From assembly GCF_000003815.2 (NCBI RefSeq), contig NC_049994.1, forward strand, positions 8,453,320 to 8,517,319: DNA of 64,000 nt. Direction: 5' to 3'. The notes under the pieces are model-generated. The model saw only the letters and a list, made by a program, of their open reading frames with translations, ran no database searches and was not told the origin of the DNA. Below, piece by piece: positions 24,367 to 38,300 of this stretch. Source of the DNA: Branchiostoma floridae (Eukaryota > Chordata > Leptocardii > Amphioxiformes > Branchiostomatidae). The translations under genes and the position numbers were made by a program. Positions within the stretch are counted from its first letter, which is position 1. Every line of letters begins with the position of its first letter.

Positions 24367-27300
24367 ATGGGTAAGTACTGTCTGTTTTTGTAGAGCAAAG
24401 TTGAATGTATCATATGCATACTTGACCGGTGGAATGGGGCCCGGCATTGTAATTGTGACAGTGCATTTTATTGTTGTGTAATAGTAGGTCACATTACACA
24501 GTAAACAGGGACCCAGTCGTGTGATTTACGAGCTTGAGTTGTGTTTTTTATGGTAGAGCCCCATGGGACCCCCCACTAGCGCCTGTCAGTCCATTAACTA
24601 CTTAATAAACGTACTTGGTTTTCACGACAATAAGACGGGTAGAGAATTATTTACGACGCCTTCCTTGACATGGACACACCTACCAAGATCGTAAAGGGTA
24701 ACAAGTCACGAATGGCTGACAGTATGGGAGTGGACCTACTGCTCTCTCATTAAATCTGAAAAAAAATGTATCCAGTAGGATCTACACTGTAACTAGTCTT
24801 ATGAATGAGTGAGTCAATACTGTTTTTCGAGTCTTATTATTTAGATATTGATTATATAAATGAGGACATTATTTGAGTAAATGATCAGAAAATCAAATTC
24901 TAAAATAGAACACTAAATTCTAAAATAGCCTTCTTTCTTCATCAAGACTGTCAGCTTCTGTTATCTGGGTGGGGGAGATGATCAACTAGTAGTATAGTTC
25001 ATGCAAATGATGAGGACATTATTTGCATAATCAATTAGAAACACACGTAACATACCAGTGGTAAATGTTTCAATCATTCCTGCGAAGGTATGGGGTCGTG
25101 GAACTCTAGTTGTATCTCAAATTTGGACTGCACATCACTACATATACTCAATCCCAATCAAATATTGAACAAAACCCTCTGTGAGGGTATCACGTTCAGG
25201 CGAGGTGCAGGTTCCGTGCGGCCGGTGGCGTGAGTTGGAGCTAATGGAAGCTTTTGGTATATATATCGTATATAAGTACTAGTAGTATCCTCAGTTGACC
25301 CAGGAGACTGTTTTTGCCGGGGCGCCGAAGGCGCCCGGCTTTGTCCCCGGTTTAATGGTTCGTCCTTGGATGGGTCTGCTATGGTCGCAAAATGTACCGT
25401 GCGTTTTTACGACAATTCTCAGCCCTTCTCAGCCCTTCAAATAAACGCAATGTACCGTGCGTTTTTACGACAATTCTCAGCCCTTCTTAGCCCTTCAAAT
25501 AAACGTTGTAAGAATACTGTTTATCCATGACCTCTACTCGTACAGAAAACATTGCAGCGCTCATTAGCAAAGTCTAGGAAAGGAAAATGTTTCTTGATTT
25601 GCAGTAAAACACTGGTCATGTAACATTTGAGGAGTTGTCGTTAAATCGCACGGTTCATTTTGCGATAGCGTTGACGGGTCCGGGTATTTAGCGGAATAAC
25701 CCGGAATAACCCGGAATAACCCGGAATAACCTTAATAAAGGATGAAAGCTACCGAAATACAGTGTGCTTTGATAAGTTAAGATCGCAGAATGCAATATTT
25801 TGGCATAAAATAATGTATATATGGCCATGGGAACAAGAAATATTACGGTTATTCCGGGTTATTCCGGGTCATTTCGGGTTATTCCGGTAAATACCCTCAC
25901 GGGCGTTGACGGTGCGGAGGAGGTGAGATTTTTATCGTACAGAAATTGGTACAGTTTGTAAAGTTATCTTTCTGGAATTCGGATGTATTAAAATATAACA
26001 TTACATTCTAAGGCGTAGTGTCATGTGAGTAAAATGAGCACGACATTTGACGAAAGATTTTGTGGAGGGTATACAGTCAAGTTTATTGTGCAACGATTGG
26101 AACAGTTTACGTGCGGGTGGGAGGGGGGCGTGCGTCTATATATGCAGCTGCAGGAGGTCCTGCAGGACATTTTCGATCGTAAGAGTAACGTACAATTTGA
26201 AAAGATAGTGATCATGAATTCGGACACATTGAAACATATTTCCAAGGAACGGTATATAGTTTTTTTAGTAAAACCAGTGTGTGGGGATTGACGAGAATTT
26301 AGATAGTTTAATGGTGCACTGTGCTTGAGCCGATGCGAGGCATTATGCAGGGCATTTTTGATTGTAAAAATATCGTACAAGTTGAAAAGATGGATCGGAT
26401 TCTAATACATTAAAACATACATTTCCAAAGAATAGTAGAAAACAACGGATTGTAGCTAACTGTTAAACAATCAGCAAAGCAGTTGGCAAGATGTCACACC
26501 TGAACTTTTGTAGATTTTTGCTTTTTGTTGGTACTAGTAAGATGTTATGTGATCAAGACAATATTTTCTTTCTGTTTCAGTGACGCCTTAGACTGTTCTC
26601 TGCTATATATACAAGTGACACAGTAATATACAGAAACTTACAGCTAGCAAAAGTCTGTACTCAATAAGATTTTACACAGTACACATTTATACTTCTTCTG
26701 CTGAAATCTACGCATTACATTTTGCATCCAACCAAAGAGGTTTGAAAGAGAGTCCTTGATCCAACCAAATTAGACCTTGAGACCTATTAACAGATCATTG
26801 ATCACTGTGCATTTTGCACATACCAGACTCAATCGTGCCACTGAGCACTGCATTTTGCACACACCAGACCAATTGTGCCACTGAGCACTGTGCATTTTGC
26901 ACACACCAGACCTATCGTGCCATTGAGCACTGTGCATTTTGCACACACCAGACCTATCGTGCCATTGAGCACTGTGCATTTTGCACACACCAGACCAATC
27001 GTGCCATTGAGCACTGTGCATTTTGCACACACCAGACCAATCGTGCCATTGAGCACTGTGCATTTTGCACACACCAGACTCAATCGTGCCACTGAGCACT
27101 GTGCATTGTGCAAATAAAGTCAAGCAAAGAACACATATATTGTGAACAATGTGTGAATCTATTTTATCGGGAAAATACCACCAAGGTGACATCATTTTCA
27201 GTGGAGATAATAGAGGCAAACAATGCACTGCAAATGCTTTAATGGCAGTTGTTAACCACAGTACTTGCAGACAAGCAATTACCTGGACAAGTACAGACCT

Positions 27301-30300
27301 TGATGGTGTACTTTTTCAAGGAGATGCACTATACACCTACATAAAACCATCACTAAGATCTGGTGTGGAGTTCCTCTCCGTTGATGATATTCCAGACTAT
27401 TTGCAACTTTACAACAATACTGTACGTGTATCAATAAAAGAGTCTTACACTGGAGACATATTTGCCACAGAAGCAGTCTATCCTTATTACACCTTAAAGA
27501 AAGCCCTAGAAGCAGCATTTGCTGAATCCAACACTTGTCTTTTCATAACAGCACATGGAATAACTGGTTCAACAGTAGCATTGTTGCACGCTGATAACAA
27601 GTATTTTGTTTATGACTCACATGCCAGAAGTCCCATAACAGCATTGCCAGATAGCCATGGCACTTCTACTTTAAGCATGCACAGTTCAAACAGCAATCTA
27701 GTTTCATTCTTGCAACAACTTAACTGGAACACAACATGCAATTTTGAGGTTGTCCCAGTACAAGCAGAAAATGTTTTCTTATCAGTTGAACCTACTGGTA
27801 TACACATTATCAATCTGACTAGCAATGTTTCTTCTATGATTGAGTCAGAAAACTGCTTTCAAGTTCAACAACAACACACATACACCTTGGTTAAACCAGA
27901 GTTTGTATCTACGAAAGAGAACCTACAACAACCAAACACAGCATTTCCATTTGCACCACATTGTAACCAAAGTACTGGGAAAAACATTGTGCCATGCACC
28001 ACAAGCAAACATCCAAGTGCTATGCCAGAGAACAGGAATGAAGGCCTCTTGAATCAATTAGTAATGTCACCAAATGCAGCATCAAATTTAAATGATAAAA
28101 AAGTGCAAGGTCTTGCAATCCAAAGCGCAATATGCAAGGACAAACAAGAAAAACAAACCTATCAACAGAAGACAGAGAGTCTTGCAGAACAAAGAACATC
28201 ATACAAAGCAAAGAAAGCAAATGAGACCTGTGAGCAAAAAGCAGCACAGCAAAGAGCATCATATAAAGCGAACAAAGGTTTCCAGCCAACTTCCCATAGA
28301 TTTTAGATATAAACTTCTAGTTTAATAATGATGCACATTTTACTGGAACACAACATGAAATTTTGAGGTAGTCCTTCCAAATGCGCCCCGGCCAGCTTTT
28401 TTTAAAAGCTTTCTTGTTACCATTAGCGTGACGCTTCCAACCCTCCCACAGACATTTCCCATTAAAAGAATGTTTGGTAAGGACGTAAGATTGGTAGTTT
28501 GGTTTGGGTCAGGGCCATTTTAAATAGGATCATCGCCAGAGGCATGCACTGTTGACAAAAGTCACATTCAGTTCTAAAGGTGGCATCTCACTGCACCTGG
28601 GGCATCGGTGCGGCACTGCGGGATTCGAAAGATTTCTCAACGAATTTGAGAGCTAGAGAACGAATTTTCATACGTTTTGTGTGTTTTGATGTCTTTTAAG
28701 TCATACTTTGATGCATCACGCAGTATCTGAATTATAAAAAAAATCGCCGAAAATACCGCCACAACGAACGAACCCCGCAGTGCCGCACCGGTGCCCCAAG
28801 TGCAGTGAGATACCACCTTAAGGTTACTCCTGTCATTGAGTCAGACACAATGGGTGAGTTGAGTTCATTGTTTTGTCATCAAAGCCGGAACCTTCCACAT
28901 TGTAAAGTGCTCAGTTTTGTCTGAACAACTTATACCAAGCGTCACCGTTAGAGTAAGAAGCTTGAAGATATAATGTACAGCCAAGAAGGTCCCTTAAGAT
29001 ATTGTGATTTGAAAGGGGGGGGGGGTTGTAGTGACACCTAGGATTGATTCATTTGAAAGAATTGTTTTCTCATGGACATTTTTTGCGAAAACATCCTATA
29101 TTGCATCATCCCAGTAAACATAACCTCTGAAAAACGGCTTGTTCATTATTGCGGTTTGAACGTACTCCAGTAACATTATCTTCATGCAGTGCTTGTTGAA
29201 ATACCTTCACGCGTTAGCTTTAGTCAACTACGAAGGCCCAGACTTGTTTACGTCTGCAAATCCGACTAAGTAATGATGTTGTCATCTTTACGCCTCATGA
29301 CTTGCGCCTCAGGCGGTGGGCGCGGCGACTTTTGTGCATCAATCTTAGTCGACAGACCACAATGGAAGGTTGGTTCAACAGTTCATATACAGAAGGAAAC
29401 AATATCCTGACTCCCGGGATCGGAACCCACGCCGATCCCTGGGGGTCAGACCACAAACCCACCACGCAACCTATTACACCAAAAGACTCAAAGCCGTTTA
29501 GCATGGTCGGTTGGCGGTGCTTGAACCCCACTGTTACGCATATAGCTCACAGATTTAACAGTGTGTTACGAGTATACATGTGCACGAATGAACATTATAT
29601 ATGTGTTAACCCCCTGGAGCTGTCACCCTCGGTTTACCCAAGGAGCTTTCATTGATGAAAGCTTTTTGCATGGTCTAACGCTTCAAAAACAAGCAGGGCT
29701 GAAAATGTGGAGGGGGCGTGGCAGTTCTTGAGGGCTGTTTCAGGACATAGTTGTGAGTGGGGTTGCCTCTTTTGCAGACTTCTGGAGTAGCGACGGCGTT
29801 TTAGTATTTTTTGGAGGAATAGATTATTCGCGATTTTCAACATGGGCTATAAAGATTCGACAAAACTTTAATAGTCTCCATAGCAGGCTCTCTGAGGCCT
29901 TTCCCCGTCTTTTTTATTGCTCATACACCTTTGCTGGCCAGAGAGCCTGGTATGGGGACTAGGCAAAACTCCCTGTTCGAGGCATGGACAATCTTTACAT
30001 AGCTCATGTTCAACACGGTTGCCAATCGCAAATCAGCGCTTCCGCCAAAATAAACAGGACTGTCTACGATAGGGAGGTCAAGGTAGCTATGCCTAGTAAC
30101 CTTTGTCAACTACATACACTAGTACATGCTCGCCTAGTGGTATCCTGTACTGTTGAAACACTCGCTGTCTTGACTAATCTCCAAGCAGAGGTTACACCAC
30201 TGCCTTGGTAAATTCTGGTGTTGTAAATAAATCGTACAAGAAACTTTATGAACTAAGGAGGTCACATCATCCCCTCGCCTAACCACAATTAAGAACAATT

Positions 30301-32209
30301 TTTTTTCCAAACAGGGGCCCAGTCGGGCAGCTTTCGGGAGCGAAAAGAATGATATAAAGGACATTAAATTTCACAAAATGTCAAAATAAGATTCATGGGC
30401 ATGATTTGTGTACATTTCTAGGTATACATTTTATTTTCTCGTTTTTTACAACATCCCGGCCGGGCCCGGGTTTGGAAATGTGACCTTAGACTAAAGAGGG
30501 TACCAAACACTTAATTTTATAGCCCACACGACAAACATCATAATTATTTCATACAGGTTTGTATCCTACGGACTCTTGTTTTGGTTGCTCTTTTTGCTTG
30601 GGAACCGATCCTTCTTGGGTCACAAACAGAAAACACCCCTCCACTTGTCTCCTAATGCCAATGGCACGGTCCAGATACCGATACGGTCAGGCAAGAGTTC
30701 GAAATTAGGCCATTCTACACCTCGACTTCCCCAGTACCAAACTGTGTCAACATTGTCTTATTCCACGGGAATACCTTGCATAATCAGCATCATGGGTAAG
30801 TTTAAAACGTTTCTGTGTATGGTAACATACGCTCAGCTTGCATATAGATAGCAGGTTTGTATTGTTAAGACGTGTGGCTGGTGGGGCCGCTAAGTTCGTA
30901 AGCCGTAAGTTTGCTTAGGCACTGTTTGGAGTAGGGGTCAACGTAAGGTTATGAATGTTAAATGTTAATGTGCTATGGGTTTACTACATAACACTTAGGC
31001 CTAGTCAGCAGTTATAGGGACAGACTTTGTACCAGTTTCTAGATGTATGTTGTGTACAATCAAGTTGCTTTTCTCAAGTCTTTTTTTTTTGTTCTGAGCG
31101 TGCACGTTATTTGCTATATACAGCAAGCGGACTCCATATGTGCTGTGTCACCATGCATTGTGGTTTTAGGGGTGGCATAAACAGCGATACACTTTCCTTC
31201 CAACGAGTCACAATATTCCCGGTTTTGTTGAGTCAAAATTTTCGAGTTCAGCTGTAAAGATAACAATAGTTTTGCAGACCACCGTAAACACAAGTACCAA
31301 AGAGCTCGGTTTGCGATCATGGGACGTTAACGTTTCCAATCTTTGCTGTTTTATGATACGTGTAGCTAGCTACGTTTTCCACTTGATATTGTTATGAATG
31401 CGTTTTATGAAGGCTAGATAACCTGGACCAAACGTCCCTGCTAGGAAATATTTTCAAGCTCATATGGTTCCAGAAATTCATTCAAAACGTGACATTGTGA
31501 TTGCGAAATAGGTCTGAGGCCAACAACAAGGAGGACTTTACCCACAGCCCCTCCCACCCCCATTCTGTAACGTCACACCTTCCACGGAACAATGAAACGA
31601 TAGTTCCGTATGAACCACTGCATAAAAACAGTGCAGGTGTCGTGACAAAACAAGTCTGGCATGCCTTTAATGCTGTTTCATTAACACTGTGACAGGGATG
31701 CTACCACTCAGTGTAGCATACGGGGTAGGGGTTCAAAGAATTAGAAAAGAAGGGTTTTCACCTGGAACCTTTCCTGATGCAAATGTATATCTAGTGATAC
31801 TACATTTAAGACTTAAAGTGTTTCACAGCATATCGAATGTCTTAAAGAAAGAGGAAACCCTTGACTGTAAGTGTTTTCACTGTAAATGACAGACTACTTG
31901 GCAAGTAGTCAACCGTTGAAAAACACTGAACGTTTGAAGCCTTGTGGGGATCACAAAAATAACCATACGGATAAATGCTGTATCAGTGAAGCGTTTAGTT
32001 TTCCAGTCATCAGTCTTATTGTAATTACAGGTTAGAGTTGACAAGATAATAACAGGTGTAGTCTTCGTGACCCACATTTTATCCAGCAGTACGTTAGTCT
32101 AGAAGAGCTACAGTTAAAATAATGTTTTTAGGTACCTGCCGTTTCTTGGCCACGGTGCCTAACTATTGAAAACAACAACCTTTTTGTCTACTTTTAGATA
32201 CATCACTCG

Positions 32210-32242
<33 letters not shown>

Positions 32243-32305
32243 CTTCTCTCTCTCTCTCTCCTCTCTCTCCTCTCTCTCTCTCCCCCTCTCTCCTCTCCCT
32301 CTCTC

Positions 32306-32355
<50 letters not shown>

Positions 32356-35300
32356 CCTCTCTCTCCTCTTCCCTCTCTCCTCTCTCTCTCTCCTCTTTCT
32401 CTCTATCTTTCTCTTTCTCTCTATCTCCCTGTCTCTCTCTTTCTCTCTGTGTCTCTGGTCTATGGGGAAAATACACAAAAAGTACTATTTTCTATGTTTT
32501 AAAAGACCCCTCCCACTGGTAAAGATGGAATGGTCCATCAGTCAAGTAAGTTAAATATTTAACCAGTGCCTTGTTGAGTAGACGTGGCGAGACCACATAG
32601 CTAGAAACGTGATACCCATATCGACCCGTGTTTTCTCTACCTTAGAAGGTATACGTAGTGTCATGTTACGTTCTGTGCGACATTTCTCGTTACATCCTTT
32701 AATCAAATATTACTATTAGGCTGGAAACTCAGAAACCATGAAGTTTTCGAGGGACTGTCAGATTTTCCACCTTTTAAAAATTATAATTTTTCTGATATGA
32801 CGAACAATAAAAAGAACCTATTGTTCGGTATATCATAATCTGTGTGTTAAGTCCTTTGTACAACCTTCCAGCCCACGGGTCTCATATTACATGTAACGTT
32901 ATTTGGCCAAACTTTGTTTTTCTTCATTTGCACACTCGCATCATTTTTGGGGGGTCCCAGAAGATATTATCCATATAAGCAACATGGCTTGAATAATGGG
33001 ATTTTTTTGGACATGATTAAAGCAAAGGAACTATTTCAAACTAGTATTCTAGTTACCTTACTTTTTGAGTTACCATGACGACGGAATGATTGACGTCATT
33101 GTTTTGGTTGCCTAGGCGATCGTTTGGAGGTCGTGAAGGGTCACCTGTCGGCAGGACAGGTGCAGCAGTCGTGCTGCAGCGCCTCTGGCTGCGGGCCCGG
33201 GTACCGCACCCCGCTGGACGCCATGAAGGCACCCCAGGAGCAGATAGTCTACCTGCCCTGTATTTACCGCAACACCGGTTAGTAAAATAGATCTTATAAA
33301 TGCACCAATAACTGCACTAAATGAAGTGTTTCGGTTTCTTTTGTATAATGTTGTAAACATAGTCAATATCATGAAACACTGGTCAGTAAGTAGATATTAA
33401 GAATGCAACAATGGCATTTGATAAAGTGCTTTCGTTTTCCTTTGTTTAGTGTTGTGAACATGGTCAATTTCATAAAACACTAGTATTGTATTTAAGATTT
33501 TTTGACATACAAAGCATCGCGTATCTTTTCAGGTATAAACAGGCCTGACTATGTTGCTACTGTGGACGTGGATCCCAAATCACCGACATACAGCAAGGTA
33601 CGGGTTCATAGAATACTGTAAATGCATTTAAGTTCGCGGGGATTTAATTTCGCGGTAGCGGGAAAAATGACTTTTCGCGGTGGATTTAAGTTCGCGGTAA
33701 CACCATAGACTGCAATCTAATACCATGATAGAAGAATGTTCGCGGTGGATTTAAATTCGCGGTGCAGTGGTCACCGCGAAAACCGCGAACATTAATCCAC
33801 CGCGAACATTTCTGCATTTACATAAACACACACATACACACAAGGTTAATTTTGAACTAATACCTCCATTTGAACATCTCTTCTCGCTGAATGTAATAAA
33901 ACCTAAATGTTGAAAAGACATCTACACGTAAGAAAACGTATACGGACATTGTTTAACGCTATAAAAATGATCAAACTCTACACAGACCCGTCTAGTTTGA
34001 CTAACCGAATCCGTGATGATTTATTTCTCGTAGGTTATCCACCGTTTGGAGGTGCCGAACCTGAAGGATGAACTTCACCACACGGGGTGGAACGCCTGCA
34101 GCTCGTGTTTTGACGACCCAAGCAAGCGTCGGAACCGTCTGATCTGTCCCGGTCTCATCTCCAGCCGGATATACGTCATCGATACGGGGACCAATCCACG
34201 AGCTCCTAGCATTCACAAGGTGATTATGATCTTAAGTATTAGATTTAGTGATTTTTAAATTTTCTTTCGGACAGACGAGGACAATGTGGCACTGCACTCA
34301 AGTTTTAGTAACTTATTTTAACAGCTCCACATACACACTATAGACGGAAGGTAACTGTAGTATTCTACCTCCCCGACCGAAGTCAGGTACCAATTTTTAC
34401 ACCTGGTTAAAGTGAGGAAGGTCCTGTAACGTGTCTTTCCTAAGGGCACAACGTCGGGGGCACGGCGGGTATCAAACTCGGGACCTCAGTAGATTCCGAA
34501 CCGAGCGCTCTACCAGTTATGTCACACACGACGCCACTACATTGAGTGATTTATATCCATGAATAATTTTATCATCTTTGTAAATGACTGGATCACGAAG
34601 TTCTTTGGTCACAACCAAAGAGTTATAACAGACGAAATTTCGATGACCGTCTGTCACCTTTGTCGGCGCAATGATCACTACGTCGTACTGCAGCTTGGTG
34701 TCGCTGCTGCAATGTTAGGAATGCGGTCCCAAACGTAAAGTGATTTGTACTTATCACAGAATTCATGTATTTACAGCCATATGCAGAAGATAACACTTCA
34801 TTTGGCTACTAAAGAATAGCTTTCCTATACGGTCATTTTCAACCTGATGAACGAGTAGTTATTCGCAAAGGTAAAGTGTCCATAACAGTAAGATGAACTG
34901 AATCGCTTATGTTTCCTTTGACTTTTGTGTATGATAGATTGTGGAACCGACTGAGCTGTACTGGAAGACCGGATTGGCTAACCCCCACACTACACATTGC
35001 CTGGGCAGCGGCGAGATCATGATCAGCACCATCGGTGATCCGAGCGGAAACGCTAAAGGTACGAGATTTCGCGAGAACATGTGAGACTTTGTGGAATTGT
35101 CCTTATTTGGCTACCCCACCCATATTTGGCTGAGGAAGAATTTACTGACGTCACGTTTCCGGAAGGTCACGTGTCGAGAATAATGGGTCAGTCAAACATA
35201 CGGAAGACCAAAGGTTCAGTTTTGCGAGTCATTATATTTTGTATTGGATGAACACTTCAGTCAAATTTGAATAAAACTCTCTTTTGTATACATCGATGAA

Positions 35301-38300
35301 GGTTATAAATCCAGGTAATAAGATACGCCAAAAAGCAGTTACCCCAGCAACTGGATATGGTTTTGGAAACAGTCAGACGTTTCAGACAACCATCCGGTGT
35401 CTTTCGTCAGCTACACTGTAGAAAACTTGTTGGAGAGAGTCTTTTACATGTCCTATAGCTGTGAATTGGTATGCAAAAGAAATCTAGTTAGAGCACAGGT
35501 TTATCCTAACTATGAATTGATGTGCATTTTTTGTATAATGCAAATGTAGTTGAAGAGGTTCATCAGTCACGTACGTATACAGTTTCTACCAATTTTCTTC
35601 CAACAGTGACTGTTTTAAAGGTATAGTACGTACCTGCAAATTTTCGATGTCTGACAGCACATCTTGATCACGGAAAATGACATAGTCTTGATCTCGCGAT
35701 CTCGGACTTTGAAGATTGAACGTTCGCATTTTTTCTCTGTATTTAGGAGGATTTGTCTTGCTGGACGGGGAGACATTTGAGGTGAAGGGGAACTGGGAGG
35801 CCCCGGGAGACCACACAGAGTTCGGGTACGACTTCTGGTACCAGCCACGGCACAACGTCATGATCAGTACGGAGTGGGGGCACCCCAAACTGCTGGCCTA
35901 CGGATTCGACCCCCAGCATTACGCCGAAGGTGAGACTATATTTTTCGTGTTTTCCGGTGGATTTAACCTCCAAGCAGATCCTACGGTAGTATAAAATAGC
36001 ATAAGACGGCAGTGGAGTGAAGCCGGCTCAGGAGTGTGTTTCGACACATGGCAAATGGACACATCCTGGCTGACTACACTCCTTGGCCAGTTTGGTACTA
36101 CCTTATGCCATTGTAGGATCTGCTTGGGGATTAGAATGAATTAAGCTTCTCGTGCGCTTCCTTAAAAAACTTGCAATATTATGTAATGAGCGAATGACTA
36201 ATTGTGTGTATTTTCGATATCTATCTACCAAATTCTCAAACATTGTATTAAGTCTATTTTGCAAAGTATAGAATTTATTTTTTTATGTTTCTCAATTCTT
36301 CAGACAGCTTGTTTTAATTACGCAATTGTTTGGCAAGGAATATAATAGTCGTTACTACTAACTTGTGCACGTTTTAAAGTCATTGATATAATTCAATACC
36401 ATTCAGACACCAACATTTCTTGTAAAAAAACTTTATTTCTTTATTTACTAAATTTCTTCAATACAGTATACGGTATGGCAGAACAGGCGTTTCTTGTTAG
36501 AAGACACCTTTTCAAGGCCGCCATACCGATAAAATCTATTCATTTTTTTTCTGTCACGAATTAAGGAAAGAAAAATTCACCAATCAAAATTTCTTGTAAA
36601 TAACTTTGTATGTTCATCTATTCATTTTCTTTCTTATTCCCATTTCTCAAAATTGGTACCTACTGGCTGCAAATAATAACCCAGATGAATATTATATATT
36701 TAAGGAAAGTACGGTCAGAGCCTGCACGTGTGGGACTGGACAACTCACAGGCGCATCCAGGACATTGACCTCGGGCCGGAGGGCGCCATTCCACTGGAGA
36801 TCCGCTTCCTGCACAACCCGGACGAACCGCAAGGGTACGTGGGCTGTGCACTGAGCAGCAACGTCTTCAGGTTCTACAAGACCCCGGTAAGATGCATTCA
36901 AGACAACTTCTTAAAGCCGTAGAGTTCAATTCATGATTCAGATGATTTGATGGGAATTCATATATATTTGGAATGCTATCCCTAATGCTAATGCTTAGCC
37001 CTTTGCAATAGCCACAGGCTAGTCGGGCACCCAGGCTATGTATGCTGAATGGCCAAACCAATAAATAAATAGGTATATAAATGAGTAAATCAGGAATGCA
37101 TAAAAGAATCAGAAACAGAATGCATGACACTACATATTAAACAAAATATACATCCAATGATTCATCCTATGTGAAAGTATGTTATGTATTTATGAGGCGG
37201 GGTTACAGAGCCAATTGTTATGAATTTCTTGTGTATTTCCCATTGGCAAGTGGTAATACTTCGAGTATGTAAGTCATTGTAGGATAAGTAGTGGCGCTCT
37301 CAACATCGGTGCATGTCAATCCTTATTTCTCGTAAGTCCTTGTAATTATGTTCTGATGATTTACTTCCAGAGAGGTGACTGGGCCACAGAGAAGGTGATT
37401 GACATCCCGAATAAGAAGGTTGAGGGCTGGGCTCTACCCGAGATGCCAGGTAGGTGGATATCTTAGCAAAATGTATGATGTAAAACAAAAATATTGAATG
37501 ATAATTTCAGGAGCCATATTGGTCTTGCTGTGTACGCTGGGAAATGCGCTTACATACTGTTGGTAGTGCAACGTTTAGTTGAGAAATCAGTTCTTTAGCA
37601 ACGCTCTGTGCAGCAACTCTTTGCAGGATATGAAAACACGCCTGTCTGGACAGAACATATATTATACAGGACCGTAACGTTGTCACGGCAAGTTTCTGTA
37701 TTGGTCTACATCAAATTTCTGTGTTACAAATCCCAGGGCTCATCACGGACATTCTGATCTCCATGGACGACCGGTTCCTGTACTTCAGCAACTGGCTGCA
37801 CGGTGACGTCAGGCAGTATGACATCACCGACCGCAGGAACCCCAAGTTGGTCGGTCAGGTTAGTGGGAAGAACAAAGCATAAACTATCAACAACGTTCCT
37901 TTTCTCATTTGGAAACGTCTTTATTGTGGTACTTGAGGAGAGAGGAACGTTTTTAGTGAATCATAGGTGGATCGATTGCGGACCTTAAGTATCTTCTGAC
38001 CGCTTGAAACTTGCCCACAAAGAGGACACTTAAGCTATTATTCATTTAACCCTTAAATTGCCAGAATTTAGCCCTATAAAATGCTATAAGTGCCAGGGTT
38101 GGCCGCTGACCTCCAAAAAAAACCCCAAACAATACCGAAGTCCCTAACTTCCGAGGTTCGTGCGCTACACGCGCGCAAAGTTGCTACTTCAGGGGAATAC
38201 GTTCTCCCGGATATATCCGGCTGCGGCACACAGAGCATGTATATATGTGCCGGATATATCCGGTTTTGGCAGTTTAATTAGATACACGTAGGGGAGGTCA

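Noticed and set aside
26770-27228. Repetitive open frames of 80-152 codons on both strands
   Set aside because: The minisatellite unit is a multiple of three, so several frames stay open by periodicity alone.
32159-32522. Long Arg/Glu or Ser/Leu open frames on both strands
   Set aside because: They are translations of the (CT)n microsatellite, without start context, domains or splice signals.
35586-35973. Minus-strand ORFs opposite SELENBP1 exon 6
   Set aside because: Antisense shadows of a well-recognised exon.
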